DNA of 64,000 bases from RGIG3009 sp045648765 (GTDB lineage Bacteria > Bacillota > Clostridia > Oscillospirales > Acutalibacteraceae), in assembly GCA_045648765.1 (NCBI GenBank), contig JAZROQ010000041.1, positions 1 through 64,000 on the forward strand, read 5' to 3'. Position numbers and translations under genes: made by a program. Of this stretch, positions 41,565 through 48,676 are shown piece after piece (position 1 is the stretch's first letter; the number at the start of each line of letters is the position of its first letter). The notes beneath the pieces were generated by a model, which was not told the origin of the DNA, did not search any database, and saw only the letters and a list, made by a program, of their open reading frames with translations.

Positions 41565-42938
41565 ATGTTTCGGATGGTTGTTAATCTAATGTCGCTTTGT
41601 ATCTCTTGCGTTTTGTTTTATAAAGCGGTAGCGAATGGGTCACTTAAATCGCTTCCGCTAGCATTTATGTTTTTCTTAGTTACGGAAATACATGCTATAC
41701 TCATGATGGATTTTTTACGTCTGCTTATACCTGTAGGTGTTCTTATTCTTACACTTATAATTGCTTCAATTGTTTCTTCCAATAATGTGAAAAGAGAAAC
41801 AAAGGAAAAAATTGAGGCACAAAAAAGAGAAAGAGAAGCAGAAATTGAAGTTATGAAGTCGGGGAATTGGGAATTTCCGGCATTGAGCTTTTTTCAAGAA
41901 TGCAGTGACAACTCTGTATCTCCTATGAAATCTGATGATTTTAGCAAGCAGAAGGTGCGTTTGATCGCACAATCATATTATGTTAACGCTGGATTGCCTA
42001 AAGAGTATTGGGAAATTTACAACGAAAAATTGACTCACTATTATAGAATGGGGCAAGAGGAAGCAGAAGCTATAATAAAAGAAAATAACGAAAAGTTAAA
42101 AATACCAACAGAAGGAACTTTGAGTCTTGAGGATATCATTTTATATTATGTTGGCACTGAAGCAAAAGAGTTAAGCGGGATAGAAAAAAGGAAATTTCAT
42201 TTGGATGCTCTGATAACGCAAAGACAAAGTGTAATAGATTTTTATGTAAATATGTTAAAGGAAGCTGGTGCTTGGGGTACAACCACTGTTAACTCTGAAA
42301 AAAGTTGGGTTCCTTCAGCTGTGATTGGAGGATTAGTTGGTGGAACTGCCGGTGCTGTATTGAACGGTATAAATGCAATGGAAAGAAACGAACATAGACG
42401 TAAAATTGACGCCTCTTTTAACGAAACTTCGTTGTGGCTGCGAAACCAAGGGGATGAGGTATCTCGTAAGATTCAACCACATATTGACTCCGCTATAAAA
42501 GTAAGAGATATCCTAAAAAACGAACTAGAAGAATGTGAGAAGAAGGTAGTGGTTATTCCTGAAGAAACTTTAAAAGAAAACATAACTCTTACTGATTTAA
42601 AAGTTGAAAAAACTGAGGGAAATACATTAAAACTGAGTTTGAAAATAAGAATGAATGGTGATATGCCAAATGATAGAATGAGATTGGACGGTATAATTCA
42701 TACTCAGATATATAACGGAGATATTTTTGTTGATGATATTTATGTTCCTCTTCCTGTATATGGATTACTACCAAACACAAATTATACTATTTATGGTGCA
42801 TGTAAAAAGTCTATTGCCTCAAAAACGGGTTACACAGCTAAAATTTGTGAATTACTCAATTTTAGTTTTGTCGAAAGAATGACGAATGCATGCATTGAAG
42901 ATAATGAATTTTACACCAAAATCCCTGTGGGTCCGTAA
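41565..42938 (+). CDS. Membrane protein of unknown function
   Basis: I do not recognise this 457-residue protein. It has two or three N-terminal membrane segments (about residues 5-22, 28-48, 50-71), a highly charged helical stretch (about 73-95), a globular middle, a glycine-rich segment (VIGGLVGGTAGAVLNG, about 251-266) that could insert into a membrane, another long helical stretch (about 290-330) and a beta-rich C-terminal domain (about 340-457). TAGGAGGAAATCAT precedes ATG 41565. Base composition is more AT-rich than its spoIVB neighbour. It is followed after 22 bases by a HEPN-like gene, so the two probably act together. Confidence 0.8.
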   Translation: MFRMVVNLMSLCISCVLFYKAVANGSLKSLPLAFMFFLVTEIHAILMMDFLRLLIPVGVLILTLIIASIVSSNNVKRETKEKIEAQKREREAEIEVMKSGNWEFPALSFFQECSDNSVSPMKSDDFSKQKVRLIAQSYYVNAGLPKEYWEIYNEKLTHYYRMGQEEAEAIIKENNEKLKIPTEGTLSLEDIILYYVGTEAKELSGIEKRKFHLDALITQRQSVIDFYVNMLKEAGAWGTTTVNSEKSWVPSAVIGGLVGGTAGAVLNGINAMERNEHRRKIDASFNETSLWLRNQGDEVSRKIQPHIDSAIKVRDILKNELEECEKKVVVIPEETLKENITLTDLKVEKTEGNTLKLSLKIRMNGDMPNDRMRLDGIIHTQIYNGDIFVDDIYVPLPVYGLLPNTNYTIYGACKKSIASKTGYTAKICELLNFSFVERMTNACIEDNEFYTKIPVGP

Positions 42939-42960
42939 AGCAAGAAAAAGAAGATATAAA

Positions 42961-43410
42961 ATGATAGAGAATAAATTGAAATATTTAAACTACAAAGAAC
43001 AGTTTAAGCGTCTTAATCGTGCCATTTTAAATGGTTATAATCTGGAGGCAATGTTTATTGCATATTCAATTATTGAAGATCGTACAAAGGCTATTCTTAT
43101 TCATATAGAGAAGTATGATTTTTATTTGAAAAAGCATAAAAACAGATCTTCCTTGCATACAAAGATTACATATATCCAAAAAAACATTGAAAACGATAAA
43201 TTACTAAAACAATATTTTTCTGATGTTCTTCTCGATGAAATCCTCAAGTGGAAAAACTTGCGCAACGATATGGTTCATGATTTGCTAAATCAAAAAATAA
43301 CGTCTATGGATTTAGCCGACTTAGCATGTACCGGGCGAGATTTAGCAAAACAATTGCGAAACAAGACAACAAATCACAGAAACGCGTTGGCAAGACAATC
43401 AAGGAATTAA
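42961..43410 (+). CDS. HEPN-like small protein with R-x4-H motif
   Basis: ATG 42961 gives a 149-residue, mainly helical protein; the ribosome binding site (AAGAAG) is weak and coupling to the upstream gene is likely. Residues 100-106, LRNDMVH, carry the R-x4-H motif with a polar residue after Arg, the catalytic signature of HEPN RNases. The helix before it (EAMFIAYSIIEDRTKAIL) fits the first helix pair of HEPN folds. Such domains occur in toxin-antitoxin, abortive infection and CRISPR proteins, but also in non-catalytic partners. No antitoxin of the MNT type is encoded beside it. The call rests on motif and helical pattern alone. Confidence 0.6.
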   Translation: MIENKLKYLNYKEQFKRLNRAILNGYNLEAMFIAYSIIEDRTKAILIHIEKYDFYLKKHKNRSSLHTKITYIQKNIENDKLLKQYFSDVLLDEILKWKNLRNDMVHDLLNQKITSMDLADLACTGRDLAKQLRNKTTNHRNALARQSRN

Positions 43411-43435
43411 TTTGTTGCTCCTATATTAACACACT

Positions 43436-43479
43436 AAAAAACGCAGTATCTCAAAATCAATCGAGATACTGCGTTTTTT
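43436..43479. terminator. Bidirectional terminator between the HEPN-like gene and the dehydrogenase gene
   Basis: A perfect 12-bp stem (43441-43452 with 43463-43474) has A runs on its left and a T run on its right, giving T tracts for both strands. Confidence 0.85.
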
Positions 43480-44716
43480 AGAAGTTTTCTAACAAAAAGC
43501 GTTCGGCTTCGGCGCACCACAGACCATTGTGTGAGGTGACCAGCTCGTGCAAGGTTTTAAAACGTTCATCGGTTTTGCCGAGCGTTTCAAAGTCTGCAAT
43601 TGCCATCAAGGGTAATTCAATGTGTGTGTAAATCAGCTTTTTACCGCCCTCGATTTCAGGGAGACGAAGCGTTGTATCAATTGCTGCATCAATACCGCCG
43701 ATATGGGTAATCATAACGGCGGGGTCAATGCGTTTTTCACTAATAAGACGGACAATATCGTGCATATCTTCCGGCACACTGCCGCTTGTACCCGCAACGT
43801 GATGTTGTTGATAATGAACGTTATAAAAATTGAAATTGGCACTAAAATTTTTATCCAGCGGACCGGCAAAGAAATTAAGGCAGCCGTCAAAACCCAAGAT
43901 AGCATCTGCCAATTCCACTACAGCGGGAACGGGAGCATACACAAACACGTCGTCGTAGCCACTTCCGTTTGTTAATGACAAGATTTCATCTTTATCCGAA
44001 GATTTTAAGAAAATGAGTTTTGTGCCGTTCTTTTCTGCTTCGGCGGGATCGTAGATTTGTTTTGCGCGTTCCAAACGTTCTTCATCCAGATCGGTTACCA
44101 CCAACAAAGAGGGGGTAATATCACCGTGCAAAGCAATATCAATAGCCACAAGCCCCATGGGACCGCAACCCGCCAATATGGCAACTTTGCCGTTGGGTTT
44201 GATGTTAGTATACGGTTGCAAGTTGTCATCTAAATGAAGATTCGCTTTGTAGCCTCTTATCACGCAAGAAGCGGGTTCAATGAGAGAACCTTTGAAAAAG
44301 CAATCACTTTCCATTTTGATTAAGTAGTCATTTTCAATGATGTGGTCGTACACGATGGAATATGTGGAAACGCCGCCAATTTCAGCAAAAGAGTAGCCAA
44401 CCGTTTCCATACCGCCAAGGTAGGAGAGAACAGGGGGCATCACCACTTTGTCACCAACGGAGAATTTATCTTTCCATTTGTCGGTAACTTCCACCACTTC
44501 GGCACAAAACTCATGACCAATAATAATAGGGGCTTCGGCAACGTTGTCGGGAACACGGATGTGCTTGGCGCCTTGTTTGGCGGTTTTATAGGTGGACATA
44601 CACACGCTGTCAGAAATGATTTTTATTAACAATTCGCCGTTTTTTAATTCGGGTAAATCAAATTCTTCCAATCGTAAATCGTTTTCACCATACAAACGAA
44701 CTGCTTTTGTTTTCAT
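43478..44716 (-). CDS. Zinc-type sugar(-phosphate) dehydrogenase, L-sorbose-1-phosphate reductase-like
   Basis: ATG 44716 has GGGAGGG upstream on the minus strand. The 412-residue protein is a medium-chain dehydrogenase: zinc-site region SDSVCMSTYK and IIGHEFCAEVVEV, a long central insert and the NAD(P) fold with AILAGCGPMGLVAIDIAL. The length and the SYLGGMETVGYSFAEIGG stretch match the SorE-like group rather than alcohol dehydrogenases. It would oxidise or reduce a keto-sugar phosphate. The aldolase gene lies 14 bases upstream, and a SorC-type regulator is divergent, pointing to hexitol or L-sorbose use. No transporter is nearby. Confidence 0.8.
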   Translation of the reverse strand: MKTKAVRLYGENDLRLEEFDLPELKNGELLIKIISDSVCMSTYKTAKQGAKHIRVPDNVAEAPIIIGHEFCAEVVEVTDKWKDKFSVGDKVVMPPVLSYLGGMETVGYSFAEIGGVSTYSIVYDHIIENDYLIKMESDCFFKGSLIEPASCVIRGYKANLHLDDNLQPYTNIKPNGKVAILAGCGPMGLVAIDIALHGDITPSLLVVTDLDEERLERAKQIYDPAEAEKNGTKLIFLKSSDKDEILSLTNGSGYDDVFVYAPVPAVVELADAILGFDGCLNFFAGPLDKNFSANFNFYNVHYQQHHVAGTSGSVPEDMHDIVRLISEKRIDPAVMITHIGGIDAAIDTTLRLPEIEGGKKLIYTHIELPLMAIADFETLGKTDERFKTLHELVTSHNGLWCAEAERFLLENF

Positions 44717-44730
44717 TGTTTTCCCTCCCA

Positions 44731-45600
44731 TTACAGACGACCGGCGCTGCCGAATTTTCTTAATTTGTCCTTGACAACCTCTTTCATCATTGCTCTGGCA
44801 TCTTCAAAAACAATAAACGGCCAAGTGGAGGGATTGTCGATGGTGTTGAGTTTATCTTTAAGACCTTTATTGAGTGCACCCACAACATCAGAATAAATAT
44901 TGATTTTGGTGATACCGTGATGAATGGCATTTTTCATTTGGTCATCGGGAGTTCCGCTACCACCGTGAAGTACCAGCGGTCTGTCGCAAACAGCAGTGAT
45001 TTCATCTAATCTGTCAATTCTCAATTCCGGTGTTTTTTTGTAGACCCCGTGTGAAGTGCCAATGGCTACGGCCAAAGCATCTACATCTGTAATCTCCACA
45101 AATTTTTCCACCTCTGCGGGGACGGTCAGACTTTCGCCCGGATCGGTATCGGTGCCGGTTTCGCTGATACTGCCAACGCTGGCGTTACCTACGTGACCGA
45201 GTTCTGCTTCCACCGAAATACCACGAGCATGGGCGTATTTTGTGACCATAGCCGTGTTTTTCGCGTTGTTTTCGAAATCAAGAACCGAACCGTCATACAT
45301 AACCGAGGTAAAACCTGCGTCAATAGCACTTTTAATAAGTTCAAAATCGGTTGCGTGGTCCAAATGAAAGCAAACAGGAATGTTAAAATGCTCGGATGCA
45401 CCTTTAACCATCGAAGATAACAACGGCAATCCTTTTCCCACCAAATCAACGCCCAAAGCCATGAGCAAAGCGGGGGAACATTCTTCTTCGCAGGCTTCAA
45501 GAACGGCACGCATCATTTCATAGTTGCTGACATCAAACGCGGGAAGAGCATAATGGTTTTTCTTTGCGTCTTCCAACATTTCTTTCATAGAAACTAACAC
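44731..45600 (-). CDS. Class II ketose-bisphosphate aldolase
   Basis: GTG 45600 is preceded by AAGGAG at good spacing on the minus strand. The 289-residue TIM-barrel enzyme has the zinc-site FHLDHATD, EAELGHVG, AIGTSHGVY with the second His, LHGGSGTPDDQMK and KINIYSDV. It cleaves fructose-, tagatose- or related ketose-1,6-bisphosphates; sequence alone does not choose. As first gene of the operon with the SorE-like dehydrogenase, I infer a catabolic route for a hexitol or sorbose-type sugar. Confidence 0.9.
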   Translation of the reverse strand: MLVSMKEMLEDAKKNHYALPAFDVSNYEMMRAVLEACEEECSPALLMALGVDLVGKGLPLLSSMVKGASEHFNIPVCFHLDHATDFELIKSAIDAGFTSVMYDGSVLDFENNAKNTAMVTKYAHARGISVEAELGHVGNASVGSISETGTDTDPGESLTVPAEVEKFVEITDVDALAVAIGTSHGVYKKTPELRIDRLDEITAVCDRPLVLHGGSGTPDDQMKNAIHHGITKINIYSDVVGALNKGLKDKLNTIDNPSTWPFIVFEDARAMMKEVVKDKLRKFGSAGRL

Positions 45601-45628
45601 AAAATCAACTCCTTTTTACGATAAAAAA

Positions 45629-45704
45629 ATTATAATACAAGATTTAACAATTGTCAATTACAAATGTTAAAACAATTGACTTTTATATAGTAGGATGATA
45701 GAAT
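45629..45704. promoter_or_regulatory. Divergent promoters of the aldolase operon and sorC-type gene with shared operator repeats
   Basis: Minus strand: perfect TTGACA (45657-45652), 17 bases, perfect TATAAT (45634-45629) for the aldolase operon. Plus strand: TTGACT (45676-45681), 17 bases, TAGAAT (45699-45704) for the regulator. Two AACAATTG copies (45646-45653 and 45671-45678) overlap the two -35 boxes, and a TTAACA/TGTTAA pair lies around them. This is the expected place for SorC-type protein binding and autoregulation. Confidence 0.7.
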
Positions 45705-45725
45705 AGCAATAAAGCGGGTGATGTG

Positions 45726-46655
45726 ATGAATGTGAAAGATGAAAAAATGATAATGTCCGAAGTAGCAATATTGTATTATGAAAAAAAACACACACAGCAA
45801 GAGATTGCAAATTTGATGAATTTGTCGCGGCAAACGGTTTCAAAATTGTTAAACGATGCGGTGAAGGAAAACATTGTCGAAATTAAAATTCACAATCCAA
45901 AAAAGGATTGTGAAGAGTTGCAGTTGCACATTTGCCAAGAATTTGGTATTGATAACTGTATGGTAGTGGGGGTAAGTTCCCCCAATGAGTCGTTACGCAA
46001 AACCATGACAGTAAGGGCAGCTGCCGAATATATTGTGGCAATGTTGAAAGAGGGTGGACAAAAAATTGCTCTTTCGTGGGGAAGAACCATTCAAGAGTTA
46101 ATTAATGCACTTCCTTTGATTAATACGAACGGGAATATTGTTTTCCCGCTTTTTGGCGCAACAGATAATGAAAACGTATATTTTTCGTCTAATGAGCTTG
46201 CGCGCAGTATGGCTGATAAAATAGGTGCCGATGTGAAATATGCGTGGTTTCCATATTTAACCGACAGTAACGAAGATTGCGAATTGATAAAAACCCTTTC
46301 TTACTACAAGAAAATGCAAGAATTGTGGCACATGGCGGATATTGCCATTGTGGGTATAGGGAATACGGAAATTATTGATGTTTTCGGCAAAACTTTTGGA
46401 TATGGCGAAAAACATTTACAAGCAATCGGTGATATCGCAACGCATTTCTTTGACGAACAAGGTGAATTGATTCATTTGTATAACAACACGTTGTGCGCAT
46501 CGGTTGACGATATCAAAAATGCGCGCCGTTCGATTGCGGTTGCTTGCGGCGAAAATAAAGTAACCGCTATTTGCGGTGCCTTACGTACCAAAATGTTTAA
46601 CACTCTTATCACAGACGAATATACAGCAAGAAAAATTTTGCAAAATAAAAAATAA
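45726..46655 (+). CDS. SorC/CggR-family sugar-binding transcriptional regulator
   Basis: ATG 45726 is chosen; GTG 45723 just before it is also possible. The 309-residue protein has an N-terminal winged helix with HTQQEIANLMNLSRQTVSKLL (about residues 22-42) and a C-terminal sugar-phosphate-binding domain: IALSWGRTIQELINAL, FPLFGATD, IAIVGIGNTE, and the family end VACGENKVTAICGALRTKMFNTLITDEYTA. It is divergent from the aldolase/dehydrogenase operon, which it very likely controls in response to a phosphorylated sugar. Confidence 0.9.
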   Translation: MNVKDEKMIMSEVAILYYEKKHTQQEIANLMNLSRQTVSKLLNDAVKENIVEIKIHNPKKDCEELQLHICQEFGIDNCMVVGVSSPNESLRKTMTVRAAAEYIVAMLKEGGQKIALSWGRTIQELINALPLINTNGNIVFPLFGATDNENVYFSSNELARSMADKIGADVKYAWFPYLTDSNEDCELIKTLSYYKKMQELWHMADIAIVGIGNTEIIDVFGKTFGYGEKHLQAIGDIATHFFDEQGELIHLYNNTLCASVDDIKNARRSIAVACGENKVTAICGALRTKMFNTLITDEYTARKILQNKK

Positions 46656-46670
46656 TCGTACATAAGTCTA

Positions 46671-46705
46671 AAAAGCATCTTGATGAATATCGAGATGCTT
46701 TTTTT
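46671..46705 (+). terminator. Intrinsic terminator after the sorC-type gene
   Basis: A long stem (about 46671-46685 with 46690-46704, one wobble pair) with a GAAT-type loop runs into a T tract. The T tract touches the -35 of the next promoter. Confidence 0.8.
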
Positions 46706-46706
46706 C

Positions 46707-46735
46707 TTGCATTTTTTGGAACAATATGCTACTCT
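46707..46735 (+). promoter_or_regulatory. Promoter of the phosphodiesterase gene
   Basis: TTGCAT (46707-46712), 17-base spacer and TACTCT (46730-46735) with TGC before it, the same layout as the promoter at 41293-41321 and sharing the AATATGCTAC string. Confidence 0.5.
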
Positions 46736-46779
46736 ATTTTTGCAAATACAACGTTTGAAAAAAGGAGCGATCACACGCC

Positions 46780-47553
46780 ATGGACAATAAAGTGATTTTG
46801 ATTTCCGTAGATGGTATGAGACCTGATGGTTTTCTTTCCTGCGAGAATGAATATATCCATCAAATGATGAAAAAAGCCTATTATACACTGAACGGCAAAA
46901 CGGTATTGCCTTCGGTCACATTACCGTGTCACATGTCACTGTTTCACAGTGTTCCTCCCGAGCGCCACGGTATTACCACCAACCTGTATTTGCCGATGGC
47001 TCGTCCCATTAATGGGTTGTTTGAGCAATTGCGCAACGCTGGTGCCGTTTGTGCTATGTATTACGGCTGGGAGCCGTTGCGTGATGTGGCAAGACCGGGT
47101 TCGCTTTTGTTTTCGGAATATATTAACGCATACTCTGAAGAATCGTCTGACACGTCACTCACTGAAAGAGCACTCGCACGCATTAAGAAAAACAAACCCG
47201 ATTTTGTCTTCTTGTATATGGTGGAAACGGACGAAAAAGGTGGACATGACAACGGTTGGATGAGTGAAGGATATTTAAAAAGAATCAGCATGGCGGTGGA
47301 TAACATACGCCGTGTGATCGAGGAGTGTGGGGAAGAGTATACCGTTATTGTTACGGCTGACCACGGCGGTCACGACCGCACTCACGGCACCGAACTCCCC
47401 GAAGATACTACCATTCCCATGTTCTATTTTGGAAAAGGGTTTGAACAAGGCAAATGCTTTGACGGAGGAGGTATTTTGGATATTACGCCTACCATTGCCA
47501 AAATTATGGGTGTAGCACCCGCCCCGGAGTGGGAAGGAACACCGGTAATTTAA
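46780..47553 (+). CDS. Type I phosphodiesterase / nucleotide pyrophosphatase family protein
   Basis: The 257-residue protein has the alkaline phosphatase-superfamily metal site: ISVDGMRPDG (first Asp), LPSVTLPCHMS (Thr nucleophile), MVETDEKGGHDNGW (Asp, His) and VTADHGGHDRTHG (Asp, His, His). It is shorter than ectonucleotide pyrophosphatases (about 400 residues) and has no signal peptide, so it is probably cytoplasmic. Substrates may be nucleotide or phosphonate diesters; not determined. AAAGGAGCGATC precedes ATG 46780. A strong terminator follows. Confidence 0.88.
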   Translation: MDNKVILISVDGMRPDGFLSCENEYIHQMMKKAYYTLNGKTVLPSVTLPCHMSLFHSVPPERHGITTNLYLPMARPINGLFEQLRNAGAVCAMYYGWEPLRDVARPGSLLFSEYINAYSEESSDTSLTERALARIKKNKPDFVFLYMVETDEKGGHDNGWMSEGYLKRISMAVDNIRRVIEECGEEYTVIVTADHGGHDRTHGTELPEDTTIPMFYFGKGFEQGKCFDGGGILDITPTIAKIMGVAPAPEWEGTPVI

Positions 47554-47560
47554 CGTTTAT

Positions 47561-47605
47561 AAAATCCCCCAAGACGACACCAAACGTCTTGGGGGATTTT
47601 CTTCA
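47561..47605 (+). terminator. Strong intrinsic terminator
   Basis: A perfect 16-bp stem (47561-47576 with 47585-47600, loop ACACCAAA) with the T run formed by its own right arm. It insulates spo0A from upstream transcription. Confidence 0.9.
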
Positions 47606-47648
47606 ACAAATCACAAAGTAAACACTATTCTTATTTCTTTTGCAGTAG

Positions 47649-47773
47649 TTCGACTGGTAATTTATGGAAATTTCCTTTTTTAAGGCATTTTTTATCGGTT
47701 TTTTTATATTTTTTCACAAAAATTATTTTTCGACTGGTAACGACTTGAAAATATTTCCAATATATGGTAATCT
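47649..47773 (+). promoter_or_regulatory. spo0A promoter region with two direct repeats TTCGACTGGTAA
   Basis: TTCGACTGGTAA occurs at 47649-47660 and again exactly 80 bases later at 47729-47740. Their TTCGAC core matches the reverse complement of the 0A box (TGTCGAA) at six of seven positions. Immediately after the second copy come TTGAAA (47745-47750), 17 bases and TAATCT (47768-47773) with TGG before it. Autoregulation by Spo0A is a reasonable inference. Confidence 0.55.
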
Positions 47774-47813
47774 AATGTTGCCGGCGAAAAAAGAATAGGG
47801 AGGTTTTTGTGAT

Positions 47814-48581
47814 TTGGAAAAGAAAATCAAAGTGTTGTTAGCAGATAACAGCGAAAGTTTTGGACAACCATGTGCTGCACGGATGCGTACACACGGATTA
47901 GAGGTGGAAACCACCGAAAAAGACGGAAAAACCTTGGTGGAAAGTATTGTTCATAAAAAACCGGATGTGGTGATTATGGATTTCTTTTTGCCGAGGATGG
48001 ATGCAATTGGCGTTATGAGTTCTATTAAGACCATGAATTTGTCGCAAACGCCGCAATTTATGGTGATGTCTGCTTTTGACAACAGCAAATTAGAACGCGA
48101 AGCCATACAAGCAGGCGCAGATTATTATTTCTTAAAACCGTTTGATGCCGATGAAATGGCGTGTCGCATTTTGTCGTTATCGTCTTTTGAGAATAATATT
48201 ACATCGTTTCAGAGAAACACAAATAATAACAGTTTGGAGATACGCGTGACAGAAATTTTACACCAAATCGGTGTGCCTGCGCATATTAAAGGGTATCAAT
48301 ATTTACGCGATTCAATATTGATGGCCATTGACGACGATGATATTATTAACGCTGTAACAAAGCGCTTATATCCCGCAGTTGCCAAAAAACACGGGACAAC
48401 TTCGTCACGCGTAGAAAGAGCTATTCGTCATGCAATTGAAGTGGCATGGGACCGTGGGGATATTGATGTTTTGAATTCTTATTTCGGGTACACAATTCAT
48501 AACGATAGGGGTAAGCCGACAAATTCGGAGTTTGTTGCCATGATTTCGGATAAATTTCGTTTACAACTTAAAATTTCTTAA
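47814..48581 (+). CDS. spo0A: Stage 0 sporulation response regulator Spo0A
   Basis: TTG 47814 is the start, 10 bases past AGGGAGG. The 255-residue protein has a receiver domain (about residues 5-120): acidic pocket in LLADNSE, phosphoacceptor Asp56 in VIMDFFLPRMD, and the conserved Lys in LKPFDADEM. The C-terminal Spo0A DNA-binding domain (about 145-255) contains HIKGYQYLRDSILMAID and the almost invariant TSSRVERAIRHAIEVAWDRG recognition helix. The first acidic pair reads DN where DD is usual. Spo0A commits the cell to sporulation. A weak hairpin follows. Confidence 0.97.
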   Translation: MEKKIKVLLADNSESFGQPCAARMRTHGLEVETTEKDGKTLVESIVHKKPDVVIMDFFLPRMDAIGVMSSIKTMNLSQTPQFMVMSAFDNSKLEREAIQAGADYYFLKPFDADEMACRILSLSSFENNITSFQRNTNNNSLEIRVTEILHQIGVPAHIKGYQYLRDSILMAIDDDDIINAVTKRLYPAVAKKHGTTSSRVERAIRHAIEVAWDRGDIDVLNSYFGYTIHNDRGKPTNSEFVAMISDKFRLQLKIS

Positions 48582-48605
48582 ATGAAAATAATTTTGGATA
48601 ACAAT

Positions 48606-48640
48606 ACCGTTCCTTATATCTATAAGGGGCGGTTTTTGTT
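48606..48640 (+). terminator. Intrinsic terminator after spo0A
   Basis: A 13-bp stem with two G-U pairs (48606-48618 with 48621-48633) followed by TTTTGTTTTT. Confidence 0.75.
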
Positions 48641-48650
48641 TTTACAAACA

Positions 48651-48676
48651 AAAAAGACATCATTCGATGTCTTTTT
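48651..48676 (-). terminator. Terminator of the recombinase gene, overlapping its stop codon
   Basis: Arms 48651-48661 and 48665-48675 form an 11-bp stem on the minus strand followed by a T run; the recombinase stop codon (48662-48660) lies within it. Confidence 0.65.
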
